Shown here piece by piece: positions 57,146 through 64,000 of a DNA stretch of 64,000 bases (positions are counted from its first letter, which is position 1; every line of letters begins with the position of its first letter). The notes below the pieces were generated by a model, which worked only from the letters and a program-made list of their open reading frames with translations, was not told where the DNA came from and made no database searches. The stretch covers positions 27,289 through 91,288 of the forward strand of contig DASYBC010000090.1 of assembly GCA_036500965.1 (NCBI GenBank), in the 5' to 3' direction. Source of the DNA: AP-15 sp036500965 (GTDB lineage Bacteria > Pseudomonadota > Alphaproteobacteria > ATCC43930 > CGMCC-115725). Made by a program: the position numbers and the translations under genes.

Positions 57146-58042
57146 CTACTCCGCCGCGTCGCGGGCCGGGGCGGCGGTGCGGAACAGGTTGCGCCGGGCA
57201 TCCCACTCGTCGGCGCCGACGCGCTGAAACATCTGGCGCAAAGTCATCTCCTCGACCGGTGCCGGATGACGGTGGGTCGCCTTCAGTTCCGCCAGCGCCC
57301 GGTCGCAGATGCCGACGACGTTTTTGAGCAGCAGCCCGGGCACGATCGCGAGCTTGTAGCCCATGCCCTCGGCCTCGCGCAGATCGAGGTCGGGCGTCTT
57401 GCCGCCATAGACGACATTCAACAGGCACGGGCCGCGGACCAGGCGCGGCACGGCGGCCACTTCCTCGACCGTCTGCGGCGCCTCGACAAATGCCATCTCG
57501 GCGCCGGCGGCCAAGGCCGCGTTGGCGCGGGCAATCGCCTCGTCGAAGCCGGCGACGGCGCGCGCGTCGGTGCGGGCGATGATCAGGAAATCCGGGTCGC
57601 GGCGGGCCGCGATAGCGGCGCGAATCTTGGCCAGCCAATCCTCGCGCGGCACGATCTCCTTGTCGTCGAGATGGCCGCATTTCTTCGGAAAGCCCTGGTC
57701 CTCGATATGGATGCCGGCGACGCCGCTGCGCTCGAACTCGCGGACCGTGCGATAGACATTGAGCTCGTTGCCGTAGCCGGTATCGGCGTCGGCGATGACC
57801 GGCAGCTCGACGGCAGCGGCGATCCGCTCGGCGTTGCCGACCATCTCCGACATCGTGACGAGGCCGAAATCGGGGTAGCCGAGGGTCGCGGCAGTGCCGG
57901 CGCCGGTCATGTAGACCGCGTCGAACCCAGCCTGCGCGATCAGCCTGGCGGTGATGCAGTCATAGGCGCCTGGCGCCACCACCATCCCGTCCCGGTGCAG
58001 CAGCGCGCGAAAGCGGCCAGCCTGCGTCATCTCTTCCTCCAT
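57146..58042 (-). CDS. Isocitrate lyase/PEP mutase superfamily protein
   Basis: A 298-residue (beta/alpha)8 barrel enzyme. TGAGTAATLGYPDFGLVTMSEM near residue 46, VIADADTGYGNELNVYRTVREFE near residue 82 (metal-binding Asp/Asp), the family signature KKCGH near residue 120, and IIARTDARAV near residue 153 are all visible. Members include methylisocitrate lyase, oxaloacetate decarboxylase and carboxyPEP mutase, and a carboxyvinyl-carboxyphosphonate-like or oxaloacetate decarboxylase-like role is likely. It has no methylcitrate neighbours. The ATG at 58042 may be replaced by one at 58030. It is divergent from the cupin gene. Confidence 0.88.
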   Translation of the reverse strand: MEEEMTQAGRFRALLHRDGMVVAPGAYDCITARLIAQAGFDAVYMTGAGTAATLGYPDFGLVTMSEMVGNAERIAAAVELPVIADADTGYGNELNVYRTVREFERSGVAGIHIEDQGFPKKCGHLDDKEIVPREDWLAKIRAAIAARRDPDFLIIARTDARAVAGFDEAIARANAALAAGAEMAFVEAPQTVEEVAAVPRLVRGPCLLNVVYGGKTPDLDLREAEGMGYKLAIVPGLLLKNVVGICDRALAELKATHRHPAPVEEMTLRQMFQRVGADEWDARRNLFRTAAPARDAAE

Positions 58043-58151
58043 CCGACCTCTGATCCGAAGCTAGGGCTCAGATATAGCGCCGTCCAGCCCGTTTGCTTGA
58101 TGCCGGTCGGGGCGGGGGATAGGCTGCCGGTAGATCGTGAAGGGGGCGAAG

Positions 58152-58556
58152 ATGTACAGCTTCAACTTGAAGGCCGAGCAGGCGTTCGACCCGAAAAAGC
58201 ATCTGGAACGGGTGCTCGGCACGACCGGCGAGGGCGATGTGACGATCGCCTGCTGGGAGCCCGGCCAGACCAGCCCCTATCACTGCCATCCCGACGCGAC
58301 CGAAATCTATTTCTGCTTCGAGGGCGGCGGCACGATGCGCACGCCCAGCGAAACGATCGCGATCGAGCCGGGGGCGTTCGTCGTCCACCCGCGCGGCGAA
58401 TTGCACGAATACGTTAACGGCCCGCAGCGGACCCTGTTGTTCCGGGTGCGCTATGGCGAGGGGATGTCCGGCCGCACCAAGGAATGGCCGAGCAACCCCG
58501 ATTGGCGGCCGCGCCCAGAGGACACCGCCTATTTCGCGCAGCATAGGGCACGTTGA
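58152..58556 (+). CDS. Cupin-domain protein
   Basis: A 134-residue single-domain cupin. Metal ligands are in SPYHCHPDATEIYFCFEG near residue 43 (two His and a Glu) and AFVVHPRGELHEYVNG near residue 81. The ATG at 58152 follows a GGGGGCGAAG stretch, and an in-frame GTG at 58137 is possible. The substrate is unknown. The LVIVD-repeat gene starts 11 bases after its stop and they may act together. Confidence 0.82.
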   Translation: MYSFNLKAEQAFDPKKHLERVLGTTGEGDVTIACWEPGQTSPYHCHPDATEIYFCFEGGGTMRTPSETIAIEPGAFVVHPRGELHEYVNGPQRTLLFRVRYGEGMSGRTKEWPSNPDWRPRPEDTAYFAQHRAR

Positions 58557-58567
58557 GGAGCCCGGCG

Positions 58568-59794
58568 ATGATCCCGGTCTCGGCCCACAACATCGATTTC
58601 GTCGGCAAAAGCGACCAAGGCGGGCGTGGCGACGGCGTCCAAATCATGGTCCACAAGGGTCATGCCTTTGTCGGCCACATGTTCAGCGACGGCTTCACCG
58701 TCACCGATGTGCGCGACCCCAGAAGCCCGCGCGCCGTCAACTTCATCGCCGCCCCAGCTAATTCACGCGCGTTTCACTTGCAGACCCATGAGGACCTGCT
58801 GCTGACGGTGAATTCACTGAACATTTGGGTGCTGCAAGGCTATTCCGATCCCAACGATTATTTCAAAGGCTCGATCACCGATACGTTCACCCGGCGTGAG
58901 AAGGCGTTTGCCGCCGGCTTGCGGGTCTACGACATCTCGCGTCCGGCCGAGCCGCGCGAGATCGCGTTCATGCCGGTCGAGGGGCTGGGGCTGCACCGGC
59001 TGTGGTATGTCGGCGGGCGCTATGCCTACGCCTCGGCGCATTGGGAGGGCTTCACCGACCACGTTCTTGCCGTCATCGACATGCAGGAGCCGACTCGACC
59101 CGAAATCGTCGGCCGCTGGTGGCTGCCCGGCATGCACGCGAAGGGCGGCGAGACCCCGAATTGGCCGAAGGGGCGGCGCTATGCATTGCACCATGCGATC
59201 GTCGCCGGCAATCTCGCCTATGGCGCTTGGCGCGATGGCGGACTGACGGTCCACGACGTTTCCGACCCGACCGCACCCAAATTGCTCGGGCACCGCAATT
59301 GGTCGCCGCCCTTTGGCGGCGGGACCCACACGCCGTTGCCGTTGCCCGACCGCAATCTCTTGGTCGCCGCCGATGAGGGCAATCTCGACAATTGCGCCAA
59401 TGGCATCCAGCGCTGCTGGGTGTTCGATGTGCGCGACCCGGCGAACCCGGTGTCGATCGCCACCCTGCCGACCCCCGACGAGGAGGATTACTGCGCGAAG
59501 GGCGCCAAGTTCGGCCCGCACAATCTGCACGAGAACCGGCCGGGCTCGCTGGTCAGCTCAAACCTGATCTTCGCCACGTACCAGAATGCCGGGGTGCGGG
59601 TGTTCGACCTCTCCGACCCGTTCCAGCCGCGCGCGGTCGGGCATTTCGTCCCGCCGCCGCCCGAAAAAATGGTCGATCCGCGCCCGAACCGGCCGCGCGT
59701 GATCCAGTCGAACGACGTCTATGTGGCGCCCGACGGGCTGATGTATCTGACCGACGTCAATGATGGGCTGACCATCCTGCAATACCGCGGGTGA
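58568..59794 (+). CDS. LVIVD-repeat beta-propeller protein
   Basis: A 408-residue protein built from about seven blades with the LVIVD pattern: FTVTDVRDPRSPRAVNF, LRVYDISRPAEPREI, VIDMQEPTRPEIVGRWW, LTVHDVSDPTAPKLLGH, VFDVRDPANPVSIATL and VRVFDLSDPFQPRAVGHF. It has no signal peptide. The function is unknown; similar proteins accompany cupins and dioxygenases in catabolic or sulfur-containing-substrate clusters. It has a convergent neighbour, rlpA, 11 bases away. Confidence 0.85.
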   Translation: MIPVSAHNIDFVGKSDQGGRGDGVQIMVHKGHAFVGHMFSDGFTVTDVRDPRSPRAVNFIAAPANSRAFHLQTHEDLLLTVNSLNIWVLQGYSDPNDYFKGSITDTFTRREKAFAAGLRVYDISRPAEPREIAFMPVEGLGLHRLWYVGGRYAYASAHWEGFTDHVLAVIDMQEPTRPEIVGRWWLPGMHAKGGETPNWPKGRRYALHHAIVAGNLAYGAWRDGGLTVHDVSDPTAPKLLGHRNWSPPFGGGTHTPLPLPDRNLLVAADEGNLDNCANGIQRCWVFDVRDPANPVSIATLPTPDEEDYCAKGAKFGPHNLHENRPGSLVSSNLIFATYQNAGVRVFDLSDPFQPRAVGHFVPPPPEKMVDPRPNRPRVIQSNDVYVAPDGLMYLTDVNDGLTILQYRG

Positions 59795-59805
59795 GAGATT
59801 GCCGA

Positions 59806-60408
59806 TCAGCGGGCCCATTGCGTGACGTTGGCGCCCGCGATTCGATAGCTGGCGGCAATCGTCGAAGCCGAAGCGGCATTCGCTGCCGGTGCCGCCGCCG
59901 CCGGCGCTACGGCGACGGGCTCGACCGCGACCGCCGCCACCCCGGCATAGCGCATGCCGAGCTCTTCGGCGGCGCGCGGCGACAGATCGATGATGAAGCG
60001 GCGATGGTAGGGGCCGCGGTCGTTGATCCTGACGATCACCGCGCGCCCGGTGTCGAGATCGACGACCCTCGCGCATGAGCCGAGCGGCAGCGAACGGTGG
60101 GCGGCGGTTGGCGTGACCGTGTCGAGCCGCTCGCCGTCAGCGGTTTGCCTGCCGACCAGATCGTACCACGCCGCCTGGCCGATTTGCGGGGCTCCCTGCG
60201 GACGCCAGGTCATCTGCATTGGCTGGCGGGAATAAGCGGCCCGGGTCGAGGATGGGGTATTGCCTAGCCGATTCGCGAAGTTCTGATGGCCGGGGTCAGG
60301 CGGCTGGCCGGGTTGCTGCGAGGCGCCCGCCTCCGGCGTCTGGGCCATCGCGCCGGCTGAGGCCATCAACAGCACGAGCGACATACCGATTGTCTGACGC
60401 AAGAGCAT
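59806..60408 (-). CDS. rlpA: RlpA-type septal lytic transglycosylase-like protein
   Basis: A 200-residue exported protein with a signal peptide (MSLVLLMASAGAMAQ) and a linker with many Gln/Pro residues. The double-psi beta-barrel is visible as GQAAWYDLVGRQTADGERLD, LPLGSCARVVDLDTGRAVIVRINDRGPYHRRFIIDLSPRAAEELGM (residues 107-152, positions approximate). RlpA cleaves naked glycan strands at the division site. It lacks the SPOR domain; the C-terminal Ala-rich region may replace it. The ATG at 60408 gives the signal peptide at the N-terminus. Confidence 0.85.
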   Translation of the reverse strand: MLLRQTIGMSLVLLMASAGAMAQTPEAGASQQPGQPPDPGHQNFANRLGNTPSSTRAAYSRQPMQMTWRPQGAPQIGQAAWYDLVGRQTADGERLDTVTPTAAHRSLPLGSCARVVDLDTGRAVIVRINDRGPYHRRFIIDLSPRAAEELGMRYAGVAAVAVEPVAVAPAAAAPAANAASASTIAASYRIAGANVTQWAR

Positions 60409-60951
60409 CCGACATCGTCTCCTTCTGATGGGGCAATCCCGGGCCGCGGACACGAGCGGGCGGGCCGCCATGCCAACTGTATCGGATGGGCTCGGGAATG
60501 CAGATCGGTATCGCCCCGGATTATGCCGACGCATCCGGGTAGGACAGGCAGGAACAGTCCAAGCTAAACAGGGTAAATCGGGGCTGTCAACCCCATCCGT
60601 CACTTTCACCCGAAAGGGTCTTTTGTAGGTCGTGAGCGGATCAGCTGGGTGGTTCAGCCGGGTGAGGTCTGTATTGCTCGATCGGTTAACGTTTATTCTT
60701 TAAGTGTCCGCATATTCTTGCGAGCTTTTCGGTCGGCCCGGTCGCCAAAACGAGGCCGCGACGCCGGTGCCGCTCAATCTTAAAGATTTGTTGCAGTAGT
60801 GTCGGCGCCGGGGCGGAACGGCGAATTGTTTATTTAACGCCTGTTTGCGGCGCCGTTGATCCGCCGGGCCCGGCGCGCCCCGCTCGCCCGGGTCGGACGC
60901 CGGCGCGCCGCTGGCCTTGGCGGGCAGCGCTGCCGCGACCGGTGCCGGCGA
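60409..60951. other. 543-base intergenic region, partly AT-rich
   Basis: No gene is supported. It contains a small hairpin ACCC-GAAA-GGGT followed by CTTTT at 60608-60623, which may be a weak terminator, and a perfect palindrome AATCTT-A-AAGATT at 60776-60788. AT-rich patches at 60.67-60.73 and 60.77-60.84 kb contrast with the GC-rich surroundings and are candidate promoter or regulatory DNA for rlpA (minus strand) and whatever lies on the plus strand. I do not recognise an RNA gene. Confidence 0.5.
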
Positions 60952-61854
60952 TTACGCGGGTGGCGGGAAGCGAGCAATCCAGTGCCGGGCGATGTCTTCG
61001 CGCCGACAGACCCACACCCGGTCGTGGGAGCGGATATATTCGATGAAGCGAATCAGCGCCTTGGCGCGGCCGGGATGGCCGGTCAGCCGCATGTGCAATC
61101 CGACCGACATCATGCGCGGCCGCTCCGCCCCCTCCTCGTAGAGCAAGTCGAAGCTGTCACGCAGAAACGCGAAAAAATCTTCGCCTGAGCCGAACACGCC
61201 GCGCCCGAACTTCGAATCGTTGGTGGTCAAGGAATAGGGCACGACCAGGTGCGGCTTGTCCGCTACCCGCACCCAATAGGGCAGCTCGTCATTGTAGGTG
61301 TCGCTGTCATAGAGAAACCCGCCATGCTCGACCAGGAGCCGCCGGGTGTTCTCCGAGGGCGCATAGCGGCAGTACCAGCCGAGCGGGGTCTTGCCGGTGG
61401 TCTGGCGAATCAGCGCCACCGCCGCAGCGATCTGCCGGCGTTCCTCGGCCTCGGGCAATCCCGGATGGTTGGTCCAGCGATAGCCGTGGCTGCAGATGTC
61501 CCAGTCGCTGGCGGCGATCGCCGCCGCGGCCGGCGGGTTCGCCTCGAAGGCGCGGGCGCAGCCAAAGATCGTCACCGGCACCTGGAAGCGGGTGAAAATC
61601 CGGTGCAGCCGCCAAAAGCCGACCCGCGAGCCGTATTCGAACATGCTTTCGGCGGCGAGGTCGCGGCCGTGCACGCCGAGATCGCTGCCCAGCATCTCGG
61701 TCAGCCCACCCTCGGAGACGCCGTCGCCGGCGGGGTAGGACAATTCCGAGCCTTCCTCGAAATTGATCACGAAATTGACCGCGATGCGCGCCTCGCCGGG
61801 CCATCCGGCATAGGGCGGCAGGGCGCCGTAGCCGACAAAATCGCGGATTGTCAT
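60952..61854 (-). CDS. PuuE-like polysaccharide deacetylase/allantoinase
   Basis: A 300-residue protein of the NodB-like superfamily. Matching features are the early FVINFEEGSELSYP, IFGCARAFEANPPAAAAIAAS (approximately residue 97), WDICSHGYRWTNHPGLPEAEERRQI, and GWYCRYAPSENTRRLLVEHGGFLYDSDTYNDELPYW, the last typical of PuuE-type allantoinases in which the metal ligands are histidine and aspartate. A ureide or urate-degradation role is therefore likely, but other ureide genes are not visible here. The ATG overlaps the DUF29 gene stop. Confidence 0.83.
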   Translation of the reverse strand: MTIRDFVGYGALPPYAGWPGEARIAVNFVINFEEGSELSYPAGDGVSEGGLTEMLGSDLGVHGRDLAAESMFEYGSRVGFWRLHRIFTRFQVPVTIFGCARAFEANPPAAAAIAASDWDICSHGYRWTNHPGLPEAEERRQIAAAVALIRQTTGKTPLGWYCRYAPSENTRRLLVEHGGFLYDSDTYNDELPYWVRVADKPHLVVPYSLTTNDSKFGRGVFGSGEDFFAFLRDSFDLLYEEGAERPRMMSVGLHMRLTGHPGRAKALIRFIEYIRSHDRVWVCRREDIARHWIARFPPPA

Positions 61855-62324
61855 GGGTTTGCTCCGGGCCGATCGGGATACCAGTCGTCGCGGCAGATGT
61901 CGTCGAGCGAATAGGGACAGACCGCCGGCAAGGCCTCGACCGCGGCGGGCTCGCCATATTCGCGCAGGCTCCCTTCGGCGCGCTTTCGCGCGTCCGCATA
62001 AAGCTTGTCCAAATTCGCCTCCGCATCGCGCCGCAAGCTCGGGGTGATTCTGTCGGATAGCTCCTGCCGTGCGTCGCGCAAAGTCTCGATCCAGCCGAAG
62101 CGCGGCCGCGCCGCGGCGGAATGCCCGAGCTTCAACAGATGTTCGATGATGCGACGGATTTGGCTGCGAACCGCGTTGCGCTCGCTCTTGCCCAAATCCT
62201 CGATCTCCTCGGCGACGTGCTCGCGGTCGAAGCGATTGTCGCTCGCCGGCATCTCGCGCAGCACCGCCGCCTGCCGCTGGGTCCAGGCGTAGAAATCGTC
62301 CTCGTAGCGCGGTCCGTCGGGCAT
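61851..62324 (-). CDS. DUF29-family protein
   Basis: A 157-residue helical protein with the DUF29 pattern YEDDFYAWTQRQAAVLREM and EHVAEEIEDLGKSERNAVRSQIRRIIEHLLKLGHS, ending DEDICRDDWYP-like. DUF29 is of unknown function, common in cyanobacteria and some Alphaproteobacteria. The ATG at 62324 is used; an earlier in-frame ATG at 62354 is possible. Its stop overlaps the PuuE-like ATG (ATGA), suggesting an operon. Confidence 0.78.
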   Translation of the reverse strand: MPDGPRYEDDFYAWTQRQAAVLREMPASDNRFDREHVAEEIEDLGKSERNAVRSQIRRIIEHLLKLGHSAAARPRFGWIETLRDARQELSDRITPSLRRDAEANLDKLYADARKRAEGSLREYGEPAAVEALPAVCPYSLDDICRDDWYPDRPGANP

Positions 62325-62465
62325 GGTGTCGATGCTCCGAATTTTCGGGATCATACCCCTGCGGCGGCCGGGAGGGGAGGGCGGGCGCAATTCCGGCGCC
62401 GTCTGATGCGCGGCCCGCTACCCTCGCAATTTGCTGGCGGGGCCGAGCCTCGCCCCGGCTTCGCG

Positions 62466-62687
62466 ATGAACCCGCGCGCCAGTATCAACCCCTTCACCAG
62501 TTATGGCTCGGCCACTCCGTACGCGGAATTCGGCTGTTCGGCGAAAGACAAAGACGGCAATTGCCTCCAGGCGACGTGCAAGGCGGATGCGCAATCGAAT
62601 TGCGATGATCGGGCGGCGGGCTGCCTGCGCAATGACGGGTACTTGAAAGGGTCGAGCGAGGGTGGCACCTGCACTAAAATTCTTTGA
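62466..62687 (+). CDS. Small cysteine-rich protein (73 residues)
   Basis: Starting at the ATG of 62466, the product is 73 residues with six cysteines in a pattern C-x8-C-x4-C-x7-C-x6-C-x16-C (FGCSAKDKDGNC, QATCKADAQSNC, AAGCLRN, GGTCTKIL). The sequence is polar and lacks a signal peptide by eye. Its codon and base use are less GC-rich than the neighbours. It could be a small disulfide-rich or metal-binding peptide. An upstream in-frame ATG at 62406 is possible. The family is not recognised. Confidence 0.5.
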   Translation: MNPRASINPFTSYGSATPYAEFGCSAKDKDGNCLQATCKADAQSNCDDRAAGCLRNDGYLKGSSEGGTCTKIL

Positions 62688-62743
62688 GCGCCGCAGCAAG
62701 AATAGGGCGGATCGGCAAGAGCGCAATCCGCCGGCGACCCTGG

Positions 62744-63571
62744 TCAGGCCGCCCGGTCCCAGCCCCACCAGGCGCACAACGCCTCGCCCATGACCAGCTC
62801 GAGGTCGCGGCCTTGGAGCCACGGCAATTCCTCGGTGAACATCGTCACGCATTCCTTCCACGAGCACGGCATCTTGGTGATGTCGGTGCCCCAGAACATG
62901 CGGTGCGGCCCAAAGGCGTCGAACACCTGCCGCAGCCAGCTGTGCAGCGCCGGAAACGGGTAGCCCTCGCTCGAATAGTGCGGCACCCCGGTCGCCTTGA
63001 CCGCGACATTGGGGTATTTCGCCAAGGCCAAGAGCTGCGGCATGTGGGCCATCGCAGCGGCGTCCTTCAACGTGGACGTGCCGCCGCGCCCGCCCAGATG
63101 GTCGATCGTCAGCCGCAGCCCCGGATGGCGCTCGGCGATCCGGCCGAGCTCGACAAGCGAATCCGTCGCCAGCGCCGCGATCGGCACCCCGGCCGTTTCG
63201 GCTTCTGCCCACAGCCAGTCGATCGTGCCGTCGCACAGCCAGCGCCGCGCCGGATCGGCGAGAAACCCATAGCGCAGCCCGAGCATGCCCGGCTGCTCCC
63301 GCCATCGGGCGATGCGGGCGCGCGATTCCGGGCGGTCGAGCGGCAGCGCACCCATGATCGCGAACCGTCCGGGATAGTTCCGCACCGCCGCCAACGCCAT
63401 CTCGGTCGAATTCGGGTCCCACCCCGGCGGATGAATGACCGCCGCATCGACCCCGCCCTCGTCCATCAACGCGATGGCCTCTTCCGGGGTAAACGCCGTC
63501 ACCTGGCGATGCGACCGGTTGCTCGGCAAGCCCGATCCCCATAAGTGAATCTGCGCGTCAACGATCTGCAC
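62744..63571 (-). CDS. Amidohydrolase family 2 (metal-dependent TIM-barrel) protein
   Basis: A 275-residue enzyme of the amidohydrolase-2 type (like ACMSD and LigW). The metal-ligand N-terminus is VDAQIHLWG (in place of the usual HxH), LTIDHLGGRG near residue 157 supplies a histidine, and MFWGTDITKM near residue 229 the aspartate. The substrate may be an aromatic or lactone-type compound, but the family is diverse. The start is GTG at 63571. It stands alone, with no obvious partner. Confidence 0.82.
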   Translation of the reverse strand: MQIVDAQIHLWGSGLPSNRSHRQVTAFTPEEAIALMDEGGVDAAVIHPPGWDPNSTEMALAAVRNYPGRFAIMGALPLDRPESRARIARWREQPGMLGLRYGFLADPARRWLCDGTIDWLWAEAETAGVPIAALATDSLVELGRIAERHPGLRLTIDHLGGRGGTSTLKDAAAMAHMPQLLALAKYPNVAVKATGVPHYSSEGYPFPALHSWLRQVFDAFGPHRMFWGTDITKMPCSWKECVTMFTEELPWLQGRDLELVMGEALCAWWGWDRAA

Positions 63572-64000
63572 CGCACCCTCCCCCGATCGCCACCGCCTGC
63601 CGCGAGCATCCCCCGGCCCGGCGCGCAATGCTAGCGGCAACCCCCCTGGCTGTCAGCATTCGGCCTCAAACATCCGGCCGCGCTCGCTCCCTCTGACTTC
63701 CTCTCGCCTTATCCCCAAGGGCGAGATCGCCGCGGTGGCCGCCTCGTTGACAGCAGGGGGCGCGTCGCAATGGGCGGGCGCATGATCAGGTTAGCGAACC
63801 AAAGGCGCATGGCGCTCTTTTCGCCAAAGATGCGTTGAAGGTCGGCTCCATTGCCTGAAGGTCTAGCCCGGATATCTCACCGGGCGGCTGCTGATGTTGG
63901 ATTTTCTGACGTATCAGGCTGCTTGTCGGGGTTTTGGGGCCGCGAGCCTGGCGTTTTGAGCCTGTCGGGGCGCGGCTGAGCGGTCGCAGGGTGAGCGACG
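63572..64000. other. Right-edge region without a clear gene
   Basis: About 430 bases to the window end with no supported reading frame. Near 63873-63890 a CCCGG-ATATCTCAC-CCGGG palindrome is followed by TG-rich sequence (GGTTTTGGGG, GCGTTTTGAG). It could be the edge of a mobile element or repeat that continues beyond the window. Confidence 0.35.

Noticed and set aside
62121..62465. Upstream extension of the small cysteine-rich gene
   Set aside because: It runs antisense to the DUF29 gene; only the part from 62466 has its own composition.
1..64000. tRNA, rRNA or CRISPR loci
   Set aside because: I looked for GGTTCGA-type T-arms, rRNA-like blocks and regularly spaced direct repeats and saw none; a computed scan would settle it.

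Overview
This 64 kb window is a GC-rich, densely coded chromosomal segment. I place it in Alphaproteobacteria, probably a Rhodospirillales-like or related soil or water lineage. The lineage is inferred from the rph-rdgB-hemW order, the grxD-bolA-purL block, a DUF1476 gene (the alphaproteobacterial ATP synthase zeta inhibitor), a split PurS/PurQ/PurL enzyme, a DUF29 protein and alphaproteobacterial-type intergenic palindromes. I see no rRNA, tRNA, CRISPR array, intact transposase or integrase.

Layout. 0-9 kb: rph (tail), rdgB, hemW, a TauE-type exporter, one-carbon folate genes (5-formyl-THF cyclo-ligase, fhs), a periplasmic GlcG/HbpS-like protein, a cupin, a flavin amine oxidase and a histidine phosphatase. 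9-16 kb: a GST, a broken Doc toxin with its antitoxin, an orphan form II molybdenum hydroxylase, CysQ, a UbiH-type hydroxylase and two small envelope proteins. 16-22 kb: ftsK, lolA, a class I glutamine amidotransferase, xthA, a methyltransferase and a cyclic-nucleotide-binding protein. 22.8-35.2 kb: an unbroken plus-strand array of four glycosyltransferases, a polysaccharide deacetylase, a small membrane protein and a complete peptide-type ABC importer. 35-44 kb: metallo-hydrolase, FAD monooxygenase, questin oxidase-like protein, then a probable catabolic group (TauD/TfdA-like, threonine synthase-like, PhzF, HpaI aldolase). 44-56 kb: grxD, bolA, purL, purQ, purS and, further on, purB, all on the minus strand but interrupted by accessory genes. 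56-64 kb: pseudouridine synthase, PEP mutase-family protein, cupin, LVIVD protein, RlpA, PuuE-like deacetylase, DUF29 protein and an amidohydrolase.

The most unusual part is the purine region. A two-gene unit resembling a Panacea-domain antitoxin with a small RelE/ParE-like partner sits between purQ and purL in the same orientation. A hybrid histidine kinase on the opposite strand separates purQ from purS. Downstream of purB, a small two-TM, SLATT-like gene is bracketed by the true purB 3' end and a second, diverged copy of that 3' end, as if something had integrated at purB. Other observations are a MITE-like element with CTAG flanks at 39.05-39.25 kb, a nested palindrome at the translation start of hemW with a related one before an RluA-family gene, and a frameshifted Doc toxin.

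Everything is read by eye from sequence and translation. Family names rest on recognised motifs and were not confirmed by database search.
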